This document shows positions 1 through 12,594 of a stretch of DNA of 64,000 bases, piece after piece; within the stretch, counting starts at the first letter, position 1; each line of letters starts with the position of its first letter. The stretch spans positions 15,984,501 to 16,048,500 of the forward strand of contig NC_134119.1 in assembly GCF_040939455.1 (NCBI RefSeq), in the 5' to 3' direction. The DNA is from Microcebus murinus. Taxonomy: Eukaryota > Chordata > Mammalia > Primates > Cheirogaleidae. The position numbers and the translations under genes are program-made. A model generated the notes under the pieces. That model saw only the letters and a list, made by a program, of their open reading frames with translations, ran no database searches and was not told the origin of the DNA.

Positions 1-354
1 CGTGGTAGTTTCACATTTCCACTTGCCACATACATCAGAGATAACACTGCTCTCTAATCAATTATTAAGTTAATTTTTCAGATGATTTATTACTGCATGA
101 CTTTGAATCACATAAATTTGTGTTTCAAACTCATGGTCCATTTGTGGTTTCTCAATGTCTTAGGAACCTTTTTCTTTCTCCACACGGTACTCTGTGCAGA
201 TCCAAGTCGTACTAATTTCTTGATCAAGAAGTCCCATTTTTATTTGTGTAGAGGTATCAGTTCCAACTCCTTACTTTGAGTGGTTCAAGGTTCCAGATGG
301 GCATTAAAACCTAAGACCCTAGCTATAGGGCCTGCCTGTATATCAATAATCTGA
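1..354. other. Intronic DNA, nothing recognised
   Basis: This stretch lies downstream of the last MACROD2 exon seen. It holds only short open frames and no repeat or splice-bounded exon that I can identify. The expected final MACROD2 exon was searched for here and not seen. Confidence 0.5.
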
Positions 355-720
355 AGCTCAAAATTTAGTGGCTTAAAACATCAATGATTTATTATTTCTC
401 ATGATTTTATTGGCAGGATTGGACAGGGTGGGCAGTTTATCTGCTTGAGGTGGTATCCACTGGGGCAAAACATCTGAAATGCTCTCTTAGTTTCTAGGAC
501 CTCTCTCTATGTGACTTCCTTCATTCTATAGGATAGTCTGACCTTCTTACAAGGTGCCTGGAATCCAGGAACAAGTGCCAAGAGAGTGCAAAAATGGAAG
601 TTACAAAGCCTCTTAAAGCTTAACCTGTAAGTCACACTTAGTCTTCCATGTTTCTCCAGAACCAAAAATTCAGAGTCTATAATCATCTTTACTGCCCTCA
701 AAGACTTAAAAAATACATTT
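355..720. repeat. Old interspersed repeat, family not named
   Basis: The segment starting near gtggcttaaaacatcaatga and running through phrases such as 'tttattatttctcatg' and 'cctggaatccagg' resembles a common mammalian medium-reiterated repeat. I recognise the pattern but cannot assign the family by eye. Confidence 0.4.
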
Positions 721-1031
721 AGAAAGTGTTCCATTGATTCATTTAGTCACCCTCCCATTCTTGCCATTTAGGGTAGCTCTGATCTTTTACAATTACAAAT
801 TATACAACACTGAACACTCTTGTATTATGGCTTTGAACTCTGTAATTCCATGTCACAGTATTTAATTTCCTTGAAGGTATGATTCACACAACAAAGTTTG
901 CTTCTTCCTGTTGAACTACCAGATAATCTCTACAAACCAAACTGTGTAAATAATTCTGTGGGAATCAATGAAGTTGCACGGGTCACGTGGCTTCTGTGAC
1001 AACTGTGTTTACAAACTCACTATTAATATTT

Positions 1032-1150
1032 AGGGAGCAGTGTGGTGTCATCAAAGAATTGTAAATTGGGAGCATTTAATCTCCCATTTATTAGCCAGTT
1101 AACCCTGTGAAAGTCATTTCTCTTTCCTGGAATTCAGTTTCTTTAAATTT
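1032..1150 (+). repeat. MIR SINE fragment
   Basis: The order of landmarks matches a MIR core: a 'gcagtgtggtgtcatcaaag' start, then a degraded 'tagccagttaaccctgtgaa', then 'cctggaattcagtttcttta'. The copy is old and partial. Confidence 0.55.
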
Positions 1151-2594
1151 TGAACTTTAAAGTTTTGACTTTAACTTACTCATTTGGGTTAACATAGGGG
1201 TTCATGTTTATTTTCAAGGAAAATATTTTGATATGAACCAAGGAAAACAGATTTATCCTGGTTATTTTATTTGGATAGTGATCACACAGGAAAAATAATA
1301 GCGTCTGTAAGAAAAAAATGTAGACAGCAATTCTAGAGTGTGTTGGCAACGAAAGGGTAAAAGGTAAGGGAACACTGAGGAACTTGCATTTAGATTGTTC
1401 GGGTTTAGTCTCACTTCATTACTTTTTAATGGAAACTGCTCAGCCGTGTCATTTCTGCAGCTTAGCAGGATATTTTAAATACATGAGGAAGGTTATAAAA
1501 AAAGAAGAAATGTTTATAAGACCGTGTTTGTATGAGTTTATATTTTTTAGCAGTCCTATGCTATACATGCATTACACAAATGATATTATATTTGGTTTTA
1601 AATGATGTTCAAGACAATTATGGGAAGAACAGATGTGTTCTTTCACACATTCTGAAACTTTATTCTTCCATGATGCTGAAAGTCAGAAGTTTAGTGCAAT
1701 GTGGCTTCTTAGGAGAACATAGAGAACTATCAAGAACATTCAAGGGGTGCAGGGAGGTGCGTGAGACAACATATCATTTATGCCTTACACTCAGTAACCC
1801 ATGATTTATTCCATGTTGTTATTATTTTTTTTTTGATATAACTAAATATTGTAAGCTAGGAGTTGAAGCAGCTATAAGAGCAAGACTGACTTCTTCTAAT
1901 TCTTTCACCAGCTGCAAGATGTGGCAAAGGGTTACAGACCACTTGTCATTCTAGATAGACTTTGGCCTCCACTGGAGGGTTTAGCATGTTGGTCTGGAAA
2001 AACTCCTCAATGTGATCTGGTCCAGATGCTTTATTTTCCTGGGAGTTCTCTGAGGATCCCTTAACTTAGCAAGCCACTGTGCAGATGCACAGGTCCAGAG
2101 GTGGTGATGTGGGAGAAGAGGACCTCAGGCAGGCTTTGTTTCTGTCCAAACACACTCATATCCCTTTATGTACACTCCAGGGCAAAGATTTAGTGTTATG
2201 CTTAAAGACAGATATATCAAGCAAATCAGCAGGTAGCTTCTGGAAAAGCAATGCTTCAGAATCAGCTTGGGGTTGCTGAAATAATTTGATCACTCCAGGA
2301 GGCCAAGGAGTAGTGAGATGGATGGAGAAATTTCTTCCTGTCCTCAAAGCACAGAAAGCCCCAGGGTACTGCATGATTTGAATATGCTGTGGCTTATCTT
2401 TGCCCCTTCAAGATGGCAGGTTTCTAGGGGTAATCCTTCCTCTTGATACTGTGTATTTGGTTTAAAGATTTCAAAAGTGTAGCCCAAGCCATGCTGTGGG
2501 ACTTGGCAAAACCAAGGGAAATCCAATATGTCATTTGCAGACAGTTCCTACTGCCAGTTGATCAGTTGAAAATCCCACCACAGGGGCATCTTAC
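1151..2594. other. Intron between MACROD2 tail exon and the unseen last exon
   Basis: This is non-coding on inspection. Several short open frames on both strands lack start context or similarity to anything I know. A weak T-rich run sits at about 1825-1834. No terminal MACROD2 exon is seen. Confidence 0.5.
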
Positions 2595-2663
2595 CTATTA
2601 GTTGATCTTCTTGCTGACTCTCCATTGGGTCGTTTACACTGTCAACCTGACTGTTCATTTCAA
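2595..2663 (-). CDS. MACROD2: MACROD2 coding exon, acidic tail segment 4
   Basis: This is the last MACROD2 exon found in the window, 69 bp. The acceptor is GGTTACAG and the donor is ATAG|GTAAGA. It completes a Val codon, encodes 22 codons (EMNSQVDSVNDPMESQ, then QEDQLI) and leaves one base over. Human, as remembered, reads VEMNSQVDKVNDPTESQQ and QEDQLIA here, then a short end with the stop codon. That final exon would begin with the rest of an Ala codon; I looked for it in 1-2594 on the minus strand and did not find it, so it should lie outside the window. Because the exon is in frame and the same phase as its neighbours, an isoform lacking it would still read through. Confidence 0.92.
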
Positions 2664-3410
2664 CTGTAACCACAGAAGAAAACAAACAAGTTAAATATTT
2701 ATTAAAGGCAAACTCCTTAAACACCCTTAAATAGCCTCTGATGTGGTACTATCCTGATTTCCTATCTCATGCCTCTTTTCAGTTTTGTTTTCATTCAAGA
2801 TCTTTGGAATATTCTCATAGATTTTTAATGGTGAGGGTGGGGGAGGGCAGGATGGCCACTTCAAGGAACTGTAGAAGCTGAAATGTCATTTCATACCAGG
2901 TTGTTGGGTTGGCAGTTTGGGTGTATATATTACCATCCTTAGATAAATTCAAAGGCCTTAATTATGTGTCTAAGAAAATAAAGAGAAAAATGAAAGTGAA
3001 ACAGATCACTGACAGGCAGAGAGGTAAGCAGCTCCCTCTAAAATGCCAAGAGGCCTGTTTGGTTTTTGCCATGTTTTCAATTTCAAGATTCAAAATAGAC
3101 CTTGTAAACTTGCCAATGGGTATAGCAGACTACAGTGAAGCAGAAAAACAAAACAACTAACTAGATCACATAGCCATGATAAAACTTGTACTTTTTGTTG
3201 ATTGTGTGTGTTCTATGTGAACATTTGCATAAAAATAGAATGCATAATCACTGCCATTCTCCAGAAGTGGCCCTGAGCAGGCATAGCATTCACTCTGAGA
3301 ATTTTCAAGGGTCAGCAGGTTTAATTAGATTGTTATTTTTAAAGCATCAAAGCCCACATTATAAGCTGAGAGACTGAATATATAAATAGACAACGGCTAG
3401 ATCATATATA
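2664..3410. other. Intronic DNA, nothing recognised
   Basis: This is the stretch between the MACROD2 exon ending at 2663 and the mariner element. It includes an 83-codon open frame at 2909-3160 (plus) with no recognisable domain. I see no repeat here. Confidence 0.45.
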
Positions 3411-4685
3411 TTAGGTCAGTAAATATGAAATGTCCCATTTCTAATCAAAAGTGTAGTTTATTATATCTCAAACAAGCAGTACAATTAACCAAAGTATGTG
3501 CCTAAACTATAGACACAGTGTGCCCATCTTAATGGTAGCTTGTATGTGCCAGCAGCGAAGTAGGCTGGAGAGTGAGTAGCTATGAAATCACTAAAGGTAT
3601 TTTCCACAGCTTGTTGAGAATGGAATATTCTTCCTTGCAAGAAGTTATCTAAAGCCTGGAAGGAAATGGTAGTCAGTTGGTGCAAGGTCCAGCGAATATG
3701 GTGGATGACAGAGTTTCCAAGCCCAGCTTCTATAATTTGAGCAGCGTTGTTTTTGCAACATGTGGTCGAGTGTTGTCTTGCCAAGGGGATTGGTCTGTCT
3801 CTATTGATCAATTTTGATGGCTGCATTGCAAGCGTCCTCATCATTTTGCCCATGTGGTTGCAGTAGAAATCCACTGTAATCAGTTGACCAGGTTTCATGA
3901 AGCTGTAATGGATAATACTAGTGCTGGACCACCGAATAGTTACCATTAGCTTTTTTCTATGAATATTCGGTTTTGCACTGTGTCTTGTACTTCATCTGTA
4001 TCCAACCATTGCACTGAACGCTTACGATTTTCAAAAAGAATCCATTTTTCATTATGCGTCACAATATGGTGTAGAAGTGGTTCACTTTTATGTCGAGACA
4101 ACAAAGAAAGGCAAGCCTAGAGATGATTTCTTTTCTGATATTCATTTAATTCATGTAGAACCCATCTATCCAGCTTCTTTACCATGCTGATTTGTTTGCA
4201 ATGGTCCAATATGGTTGGAATAGTAACGTCAAAACTTGCTGCTGATTCACACGCAGGTTGAGAAGGATTTGTTTCCACTACAGCTTCCAGCTCATTATCC
4301 ACCTTGGTCTCTGGTCGCCCACGTGGCTCATTTTCAAGATTAAAATTGCCAGAAGGGAACTTCTCAAACCACTGATGTACCATGCATTCATTAGCCACAT
4401 CCTTACCCAACACTTTGTTGATATTTTGAGCTGTCTGCCCTGCATTGGTTCCAAGATGGAACTCATATTCAAAAATAACACAAAGTTTTGACTTATCCAT
4501 GGTTTCACAAAAATTGCTCTAAAAATTTTTTGAAAGATAATCACAAGCCAAATCATGTGTTTGAAAGAATGAGGATGTACCTTCACAGCAAAAGTAAAAC
4601 AAGTGTCAAGTGTGAAAATGTCAGAGATATCAACTGTCAAACTTAGTACTTAATGAAATCGGACATTTCATACTTAATAACCTAA
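3411..4685 (-). mobile_element. Mariner DNA transposon, nearly full length, inactive
   Basis: A Tc1/mariner element of about 1.28 kb. The ends are inverted repeats: TTAGGTCAGTAAATATGAAA at 3411 and, on the minus strand from 4685, TTAGGTTATTAAGTATGAAA, both followed by TGTCC-ATTTC with one base different. The low-coordinate end is flanked by TA, the mariner target; at the other end the flank is TT, probably a mutated TA. A transposase relic fills the inside on the minus strand. The family within mariner is not assigned. Confidence 0.9.
3485..4500 (-). pseudogene. Mariner transposase pseudogene
   Basis: Mariner transposases bind the inverted repeats through an N-terminal helix-turn-helix and cut with a D,D34D triad. 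The N-terminal part is open from the Met at 4500 to 4117 and shows the family pattern (VHQWFEKFPSGNFNLENEPR, then GRPETKVDNELEAVVE, then VKKLDRWVLHELNEYQK). The C-terminal part, 3946-3485, shows LDNFLQGRIFHSQQAVENTF. The two parts are not in one frame, so at least one frameshift or stop separates them. Near 4050 the catalytic CDEKW motif reads HNEKW, and the second Asp motif is lost as well (PLARQHS). The gene cannot make active enzyme. Confidence 0.88.
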
Positions 4686-4699
4686 TTCTCACTTAAAAC

Positions 4700-5075
4700 G
4701 TCTGGGGCAACTATCTTGAGCAACCAAACCACAACCTCTGCAGCAATCAGCTCAAAATGATCAGAACTTGGGCAATGGCTATCACGTTCCCTATTTTTTT
4801 TTTTTTGCCCCTCCTTCCAACATGGGACCAACCAGGGAAAGCCAAATATGCTCCCCAAACCAATCACTTAAGGTGTCCCCTTTCTAATTAGCCACCTCCA
4901 GCTTCCCCATGCCAACAGCCTCCAATCAGATGCTCAAAGTCTTCTCTTTTACTAACTATAAAAGTTTCCCACTTGCCTGCCTGCTTTTGGGTCTGCCAAA
5001 CAAGTGACAGTGGCCACCCTTGCCATCGTAACCTCTGAATATGTAATCTCTGTCCTCATTGAGGTGGTTTTCAAT
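4700..5075 (+). repeat. Possible LTR-like repeat
   Basis: The stretch has the layout of a short retroviral LTR: CCAAT-like boxes, a tataaaag near 4957 and a C/T-rich tail. No family was recognised, and no target duplication is seen. Confidence 0.3.
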
Positions 5076-6754
5076 TATTTGTAGAAAACCAACCTAAATC
5101 ACTTTTTTTTTTCCAAGCATGAAAGCTCAATTAGTGTAAAGAGTGGCAGATGCTGGCTTTCACACTCCAGAGAGGCTTGGAAGAGGGAATGACATTGTAC
5201 AATGCCTACCCAACTCTCTCGCAGTGAGGAAAGTTTTAAAACCAGGTCTTCTTGTTCTCACCTGCAAACTGTCATGGCTTTCTAATGACGTGTGAACTTG
5301 TTTTAAACCCCATATATAAACTAGCCAGATGCAACCACTCTATCTATGTAAAGATAAGCATTTGCACACTTTCCATCCTGGTCCACAAAGTTACTGTAAG
5401 TTCACCCATCTCAGTGTGGGATAAAATACAGGAGGGCATTGCTTTTCTTTTTCTTCTTCCAACCAAGGGATACTGGTTTCAAAGCCTATTAATAAATGCT
5501 ATTATCCAAAGCATTCCATGATCAAATAAGTTTGGGAAAGCAACTTTATGTTAAACCAATTTCTTTACCCCTGAGACTTCTGAGAGCCTATAATCCTCTT
5601 CTGTGTACATTGAATCTTCAAGTGAAGACTAAAATTCAGTATTTCCCACATTTATTTCCCTTTTGTTCAAGGAACATTTGGGGGCCTGGTATTGCTCAGA
5701 ATATGCTTTGTAAAGAACTATTAAGAATTATGTTTATAGTGTCACAATGAGGCTGGGGCAGGTTTAGTTCAATTGATCATGACTAACATGTGGTGGCTTT
5801 TAATGGTTGTGTCTGGAGTTTAAAACACTATTCTCTTAGGCAGTGCATGCCCCTGGGTAAAAAGTCAGTTTGTGCAGTGGAAGCAGAGAGGCTTAAGAAA
5901 GGAGGCAATTTGGGTGATGGTTTGAGCCTATGGATTTGAGCCTAGGGAAGGGAGGAACACCTGGTATAGGAAACTCTATTTAAAACTTTCAAATAATGTC
6001 CACCAATGGCTGAATTTTTCCCAAAGGTCATTAAAAACTCAAAGTAATTAGCTTTTTTCTTTTGGCTAAAATTACCCAAACAGCAAGATATTTAAACAGT
6101 TGATCAGCTGACCAATTCTGGTTCTGTTAAGCTCTATGGGCCAGTGAATCAAGTACTTATTAAATCATGTGCGCTCAATTTGTTGTTTTTCTAATTCAAG
6201 TAATGATATTTCAAAGGACTCTCAGCATCGTGCAGGGGAAAGAGGATATGGATATTCTCAAGGCTCAGAATCTTTAGATGCTTTCAAAATTAGATGTGAA
6301 TTTAAGAAGGTTTTTGTCAATTCATTTTGATTTAGTGAAGTGCAACGATGAAGGAGCTAGGACAACTATAGCCCAAACTTGACCCTAGGGTTCCCCTGAA
6401 TGCCCAGTGCAGCAGAAATACCAGTAGAAGTAAGTGCCTTTTGCAGAAGTAAGTGAAGTTTCCATAAAGTTCACCAGGTAGATTTCAGTTTTGTTTAGCC
6501 TTGCAGTTATGTACTGTGGCCTCAGTATGGCGAGGCATGATTAAATCAAAGTATATGTTATTTAAAAATAGCTAGAGACAGTTAAAAAAAAAGACTATTT
6601 TATTAGTTTTTAGTAGAAAATGGTTTTTGAAATTTACCTTGTTTTAACCAAATATGTTGATTCATAGAACAGATAGCTCCCTTAATCCTAGATTACACAT
6701 AGAAAATGTGCCAGATTTGTAGTTTGCATGAGCTCAACTAACGCACAACCTTAC
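5076..6754. other. Intronic DNA, nothing recognised
   Basis: No repeat, RNA gene or exon was recognised in this part of the intron between the exons at 2663 and 6755. Short plus-strand open frames at 5252-5521 and 5496-5750 overlap and look like chance. Confidence 0.45.
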
Positions 6755-6832
6755 CATCGGGATCTGCAGTATCTTCTATGTCACTGGAGGCTTCGCTTTT
6801 TCCAGGCACTCTAGGTGTGTCCTCGCCTTGAG
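6755..6832 (-). CDS. MACROD2: MACROD2 coding exon, acidic tail segment 3
   Basis: This is a MACROD2 exon of 78 bp. The acceptor CTCTTTCAG is strong and the donor is GATG|GTAAGG. It starts with two bases that complete an Ala codon and ends with one base of the next Val codon. Peptide pieces are QGEDTPRVPGKSEASSDIED and TADPD; human, from memory, has PGEDTPRMPGKSEGSSDLEN followed by TPGPD. Eight of 25 residues are acidic, and Ser/Pro content is high, as expected for a disordered tail. The exon is separated from the previous one by about 55.2 kb and from the next by about 4.1 kb. The reading frame is fixed by the splice phase and continues cleanly from its neighbours. Confidence 0.93.
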
Positions 6833-7141
6833 CTGAAAGAGGGAAAGACCACAGGCCCTGGTCAATAGAGAATTATAACAGCCCGAGGGCCAATTGTTCT
6901 GTCACTTTCCACTGCCCTCTTAAATTGGAAAATACTCCTGGGACTCAACTTCTTTTTGAAGAAAAGTTTAAAGGAGGAAATAGTGGGTTGAGTTGCTTGC
7001 ATACTTTAGTCTTTTAAGTTCTCTTTAATTTGTGAGATAATCACATATATGCATATATAATTTCTAAATTAGAAATCTGGTATCATGAGAGCAGGAAAAC
7101 TTGATTTCATCAGAACAACCTACAATTTAAATTTAGGGAAG

Positions 7142-7144
<3 letters not shown>

Positions 7145-7185
<41 letters not shown>

Positions 7186-7209
7186 TGAATGAGTGAGAGA
7201 GAGAGAGAG
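7145..7209. repeat. Microsatellite (TA)n(TG)n then (GA)n
   Basis: A short TA run passes into about 19 TG units and then into GAGT and GA units. It lies 0.3 kb on the 5' side (minus strand) of the MACROD2 exon at 6755-6832. Confidence 0.95.
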
Positions 7210-8474
7210 CACGAAAGAAAGAGTTTATGTACTTATCCTTTGAAGAGAAAAAAAAAAAAGAAAACCTGTTTTTGCCTTAAGCATGCCTAAAAGATGAAAG
7301 ATTAGTTCTCCTGGGGGTGAAGGTTTTGATTTAAGCACAAGTGAATGGCTTACTTGCTTTCTTAAGAGACCTTCTCAGATGCTGCTACTTTGGATTATAG
7401 GGAATCCAGTCTTCAACTAATTTCCTTAATGACTATTGTATTTGCATGGCGTCACATAAATTTGCTGTGGTTGAAGCTTAATGTAGTAGTAAGAGAACTG
7501 TTTCATATTGTAAGAAATTTTCCAGATACTCAAAAGGACAATAATCTCTTTTTGGTTAAACATCTATTATGTTTTCACAAGTAGAACAGCAAGGACATTT
7601 GTAAATACAGATACAGATAAAGTGCTAGAAAACCCATACTTTTAAAGCTTTTATTATTTCCATACATTTTAAACAGAAGATTAAATTTATTTTTCTTGTG
7701 AGTCCTTACTGTGCCTATAGTATGTGAGACTTAGTGTGCCTTCTGGTAAGAATGAAGCAAGATGGGAAAGATCCAGTTTATAATCTCTTCAAAGGAAGAG
7801 ATCTTCAGAGGTGGAATTTATACTCCTGGTAATGATTTACTGAAGCTGACGATCAAGACATATGATTCAAAGATGACTGAGCTCTGAGCCTGGGTGGATG
7901 GAAGGTAGAGAGGTCAATAATTGAAGACATAAAACAAGCAGAGTTGGGGAAAGAAGAAGAAAGTCAATTTAGATTTAAAGTCCGAAGTGCAGGGTCAGTC
8001 ATTTAAGTTAGATGCCAAACCAGCTTCTACATCCGGTGCTAAGGAGAGAATTAAATGTGAAATTCTCACGTAGGCATAAACATGTGGGTATTTGGGAGAC
8101 GTCAGTACAGGGTAACATTGATGATATGAGAGTAGATAAGAGAACCCAGCAAAGGATAACACAAGAAAGAAGAAATGACTCATGGGTCTCCCAAACCTTT
8201 CAAGTACAACATGAAAGCAATAGTATCCTTAGTTTGTTTCATTTACTCCTGAGGATGAGATTGGGAAAGGGAAAAATAAAACTCAAAACTGCCAACTGAA
8301 ATTTTGATACCATATCATACCCACTCTCACTGTGCCAAGTTCTAGAAATGTACTATTTTTCAATTGCTCATCAACATACTCCTCAAACACCCAATTACAG
8401 AAGAAATCATTGATGAATTTGTGTAAGCCTAGGAGAAGGAAAACTTTGCTAATTATGCCTTAAAAGACAGTGGT
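7210..8474. other. Intronic DNA, nothing recognised
   Basis: No repeat or exon was identified. It contains an A12 run near 7248 and two overlapping short open frames near 8000-8300 on opposite strands, neither of which resembles a known protein. Confidence 0.45.
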
Positions 8475-8808
8475 GGCCGGGCACAGTGGCTCACGCCTAT
8501 AATCCTAGCACTCTGGGAGGCTGAGGTCGGAGGATAGCTCAAGGTCAGGAGTTCGAACCCAGCCTGAGCAAGAGCGAGACCCCATCTCTACTAAAAATAG
8601 AAAGAAATTAATTGACCAACTAAAAATACATAGAAAAAATTAGCTGGGCATGGTGGCACATGCCTATAGACCCAGCTACTCGGGAGGCTGAGGCAGAAGG
8701 ATCACTTGAGCCCAGGAGTTTGAGGTTGCTGTGAGCTAGGCTGACACCACAGCACTCTAGCCCAGGCAACAGAATGAGACTCTGCCTCAAAAAAAAAATA
8801 AAAAATAA
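8475..8808 (+). mobile_element. Full-length lemur-type Alu
   Basis: The element begins ggccgggcacagtggctcac and has two monomers joined by the strepsirrhine-type linker (attaattgaccaactaaaaa), ending in a mixed A tail. The target duplication AAAAGACAGTGGT is present at 8462-8474 and again at 8809-8821, so the insertion is complete and fairly young. Confidence 0.96.
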
Positions 8809-8834
8809 AAAAGACAGTGGTAATAAGGAAAAAT

Positions 8835-9510
<676 letters not shown>

Positions 9511-9689
9511 TCAGGGTAATCAAAAGAGAGGTACCCTAAGAAGTATGTAAGGTTTTTTGGTTTGTGTCCCCTGACCTTGGGCGCAAGGATGAACTTGAAA
9601 TAGACAAAAACCTAAAGTCTAAGTTTTAATCAACAAAGTTCCTGATTGGATTACAGTGCTCTGCTCTATCCTACCTGCCTATCAGAAGC

Positions 9690-11000
9690 AAAATAAACCC
9701 TTTCCAGAGGAATATTAAAACCACCCAGAGTCACAAATCATCTCTATAATTTTTCAGAGTGTTCAGCATTCAATCAAAAATTACCTGGCATTCCAGAAGA
9801 ATAAGAACAAATCACTGAAAACCAACAGAATAAAGAAGACAACATACAGACACATGTTAGCAATCTAGATATCATGGGTACAACTTTAATGATTAATGTG
9901 TTTTTTAAACTGGACATCAAGCTGAAAATTTTCATAGCAAAGAAACGTGTCAGAGAACTGGACACTGTTTTAAAAGTCAGATGAACACAATAACTGAAGT
10001 TAAGAATTGAACTGGTGGATTTGACAGCAGGTAGACATAGTTGAAGAGGAGATTAGTAAACTGAAGGTAGGTCAGAAAAAATATAAAGACTAAAGTACAG
10101 ATTAAAAACACAGATAAGAGTGTAGAAAGTATATGAGGTGGGATCTATCCTAAGTATAATGGGCCAAAAACAATATTTTTAAGAGAGAGAATGGCTGTGA
10201 ATTTACCAAAATCAATGAAATATCATTTCAAACCACTGTATCAGTAGTGTTATGATTCTCAAGCAAAATTAATGCAAAAGAAACCTCAGTCCAATCATTG
10301 TGAAATTGCTGAAAACCAATGTTAAAAGTATCAAATTATATGGTAAATAAAAACCCATTAACTTCAGAATAGCAACAATAAGACTTATAAATTCACAACA
10401 AAAATAATGGAAGCCAGAGATAATGCAATGACATCTTCAAAGTGCTGAAAGAAAATTTCTCTAACCTAAAATTTCATACCCCAAAAAACCATTTTTCAAA
10501 TTTGACTTTAATATAAAACATTTCAGAGAATAAAATAATTTTATTAAAAAAATTGTTTTTTTCCATTTCAGTTGGCCAATTAACTTTTTTTAAATTTTTT
10601 TTATTTTTAGTAGAGACGGGGTCTCGCTCTTGCTCAGGCTGGTCTTGAACTTCTGAGCTCAAACGATCCACCCGCCTCGGCCTCCCAGAGATTTACGATT
10701 ACAGGCGTGAGCCACTGCGCCCGGCCTGAGAATAAAATAATTTTTTATCAGCAGACCTATACTGAAGGAATAGTTTCCTTCATACTGAAAAATAAATTCC
10801 AGGTAGATTATAGAACCAAATGTGAAAAGTAACACAGAGAAAGACCTCACACAATTAGGCAAAAATTTCTCACTAACCATTAAGGCTAACCATTAAGATA
10901 ATTTGGAAAACATTAAAATTAACAACATAAGTTCAAAATGGCTTTACAAAGACAGGGAATCCAGTAGAAAATGGACAAGAAGACACAGACATATTGCAGA
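9690..11000 (+). repeat. Old L1 5'/ORF1-region fragment, split by an Alu
   Basis: The A-rich plus strand shows remnants of the ORF1 region of old L1 families, such as 'gaagaggagattagtaaact' and 'tcaaagtgctgaaagaaaat'. The half-Alu at 10543-10727 interrupts it. Boundaries are approximate. Confidence 0.5.
10543..10727 (-). mobile_element. Half Alu: lemur-type left monomer with own target duplication
   Basis: On the minus strand the left Alu arm (ggccgggcgcagtggctcac) runs into the linker TTAATTGGCCAACTG and then directly into an A-rich tail; the right arm is absent. The target duplication GAGAATAAAATAATTTT lies at 10526-10542 and 10728-10744, so it was inserted in this shortened form. Confidence 0.9.
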
Positions 11001-12590
11001 AGAAAATACCTTGGCTAGTCATTTAGTTTTTTGAATGACTTTTACTAAATCTTGTAACATTTAAGAGTCTTGGCTTTTTCACTAGTAAAATGACTATAAA
11101 ATGCTCTGACTCCTTGTCTGACTCTCTGGGACATCATCAGAAATTATTAAAACATAACATTATTTTTAATAAGAAATGATTATTATGGAAGCAAAATTAA
11201 CAGATCTAACTCTCTTTATACATTACCATTACTTCTTTGACATTTTAGGGTCCTTTGTTTTTCTTTTTTTGGTGATAGGATCTAGAGGTGCCTGTGGCTG
11301 ATTCTTTTCGGAAATCTTTTTCAAAGTCATTACTATCAGTGGTAATAACTCTGATGACATTACTGTGGAGAAACCCTTCTGGCATCACTGAGGACTTTCT
11401 ATCTAATAGGCCTGATGCTAGTCTATTAAATGATGCTCAGTGAGAATGAAGAAGAATACAAAACACTTCCAAGAGCTAGGTAAGGGAAAGAAAAAAGTTG
11501 AAGAAAGTAAAATGCAAAAAGCAGAGAAAACGGTAAACATTTCAATTGCTCTATGTTTATACTTTTAACCTCATTATTTTACAAGAGAATGTGTGAAGAG
11601 TCACAGATTTGTGCCAATGTATTGACATAGGTTAACATGAGATGCAATGGCAGGTTTAAGGTCCATGACAGAGAAAGAGAAACAGAAATCAAAGTTGTAG
11701 CTCTGCATACACCCCTGGAGCAGAGGGAAGCGTCATCTGTGAGATGTGCTTTTGGAGATGCTAAAGGTAAGCTTGGGTAGACATTATCTATTTCATATCG
11801 CGAGTGTGCACAACATGTGCATGTATGTGTAGGCATGCGGTATGGATATATGACAGTGTATTGCGCAATAGCATGCTTATGTGAATTTGTGTGTGCGTGT
11901 GTGTGCAGTTTTTGGAGAGAAGGAGAGAAATGCCAGACATTTGTTACTCTGACATACATGTGGAACTGGTATTATCCTCACGGCTTCTATACTGCTGGGC
12001 AATGCAACTCACTGCCCCAGAGAAATGAGCTCATTTCACACAGACGACAGAATCTGATCAAAACAAAAATTGCCTCTACAGCCTATTTATTCCAGTTTGC
12101 CTATCTCTCCCTCCGTTTCGACTGCTGTTGCTTGGAACAGAAATAAGAGGTACACTCTAGGCTTCTTTGCAAGAGTCCTAGATGCTGAAATAGAAAAAGT
12201 CTGGGACATTCAGCACCATTTTCATTTTTCCTTATCAACTACAGCTGTACTTTTTAAAGCCCTGGTTATAGGAAGCTTTTGTAGGTTAGTGGCATTATAT
12301 AAAATGTAATAAATGAAGCAGGTTTCATCACAGAAGAAAAGATACTGAGATGCATACAGAATGTAGTTAACCAGATTTTTAAATACATAAATGTGAAGAG
12401 ATATTGTGGGATCTTCCAAGGTTTTATTTTGAGATCTGTATTGACAGTAAACCCACAAAACAAATAGGATTAGCAACAGTTATTTCTCAGAATCTGTAGT
12501 CACATGGGTGACATGACAAGGCATACAGAGCAAGGCCTGTTTTCAATTGAATTGAAGTAAAGTGGTATTGACCCAAATCATTCTTGAACT
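11001..12590. other. Intronic DNA with degenerate TG runs
   Basis: No repeat family or exon was identified. A degenerate TG-rich stretch occurs at about 11805-11910. Open frames of 126 and 109 codons at 11579-12146 lie on opposite strands over this simple sequence and are not credible genes. Confidence 0.45.
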
Positions 12591-12594
12591 TCCT

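Noticed and set aside
3485..4640. Functional domesticated mariner transposase
   Set aside because: The frame is broken between N- and C-terminal parts and two catalytic Asp motifs are lost.
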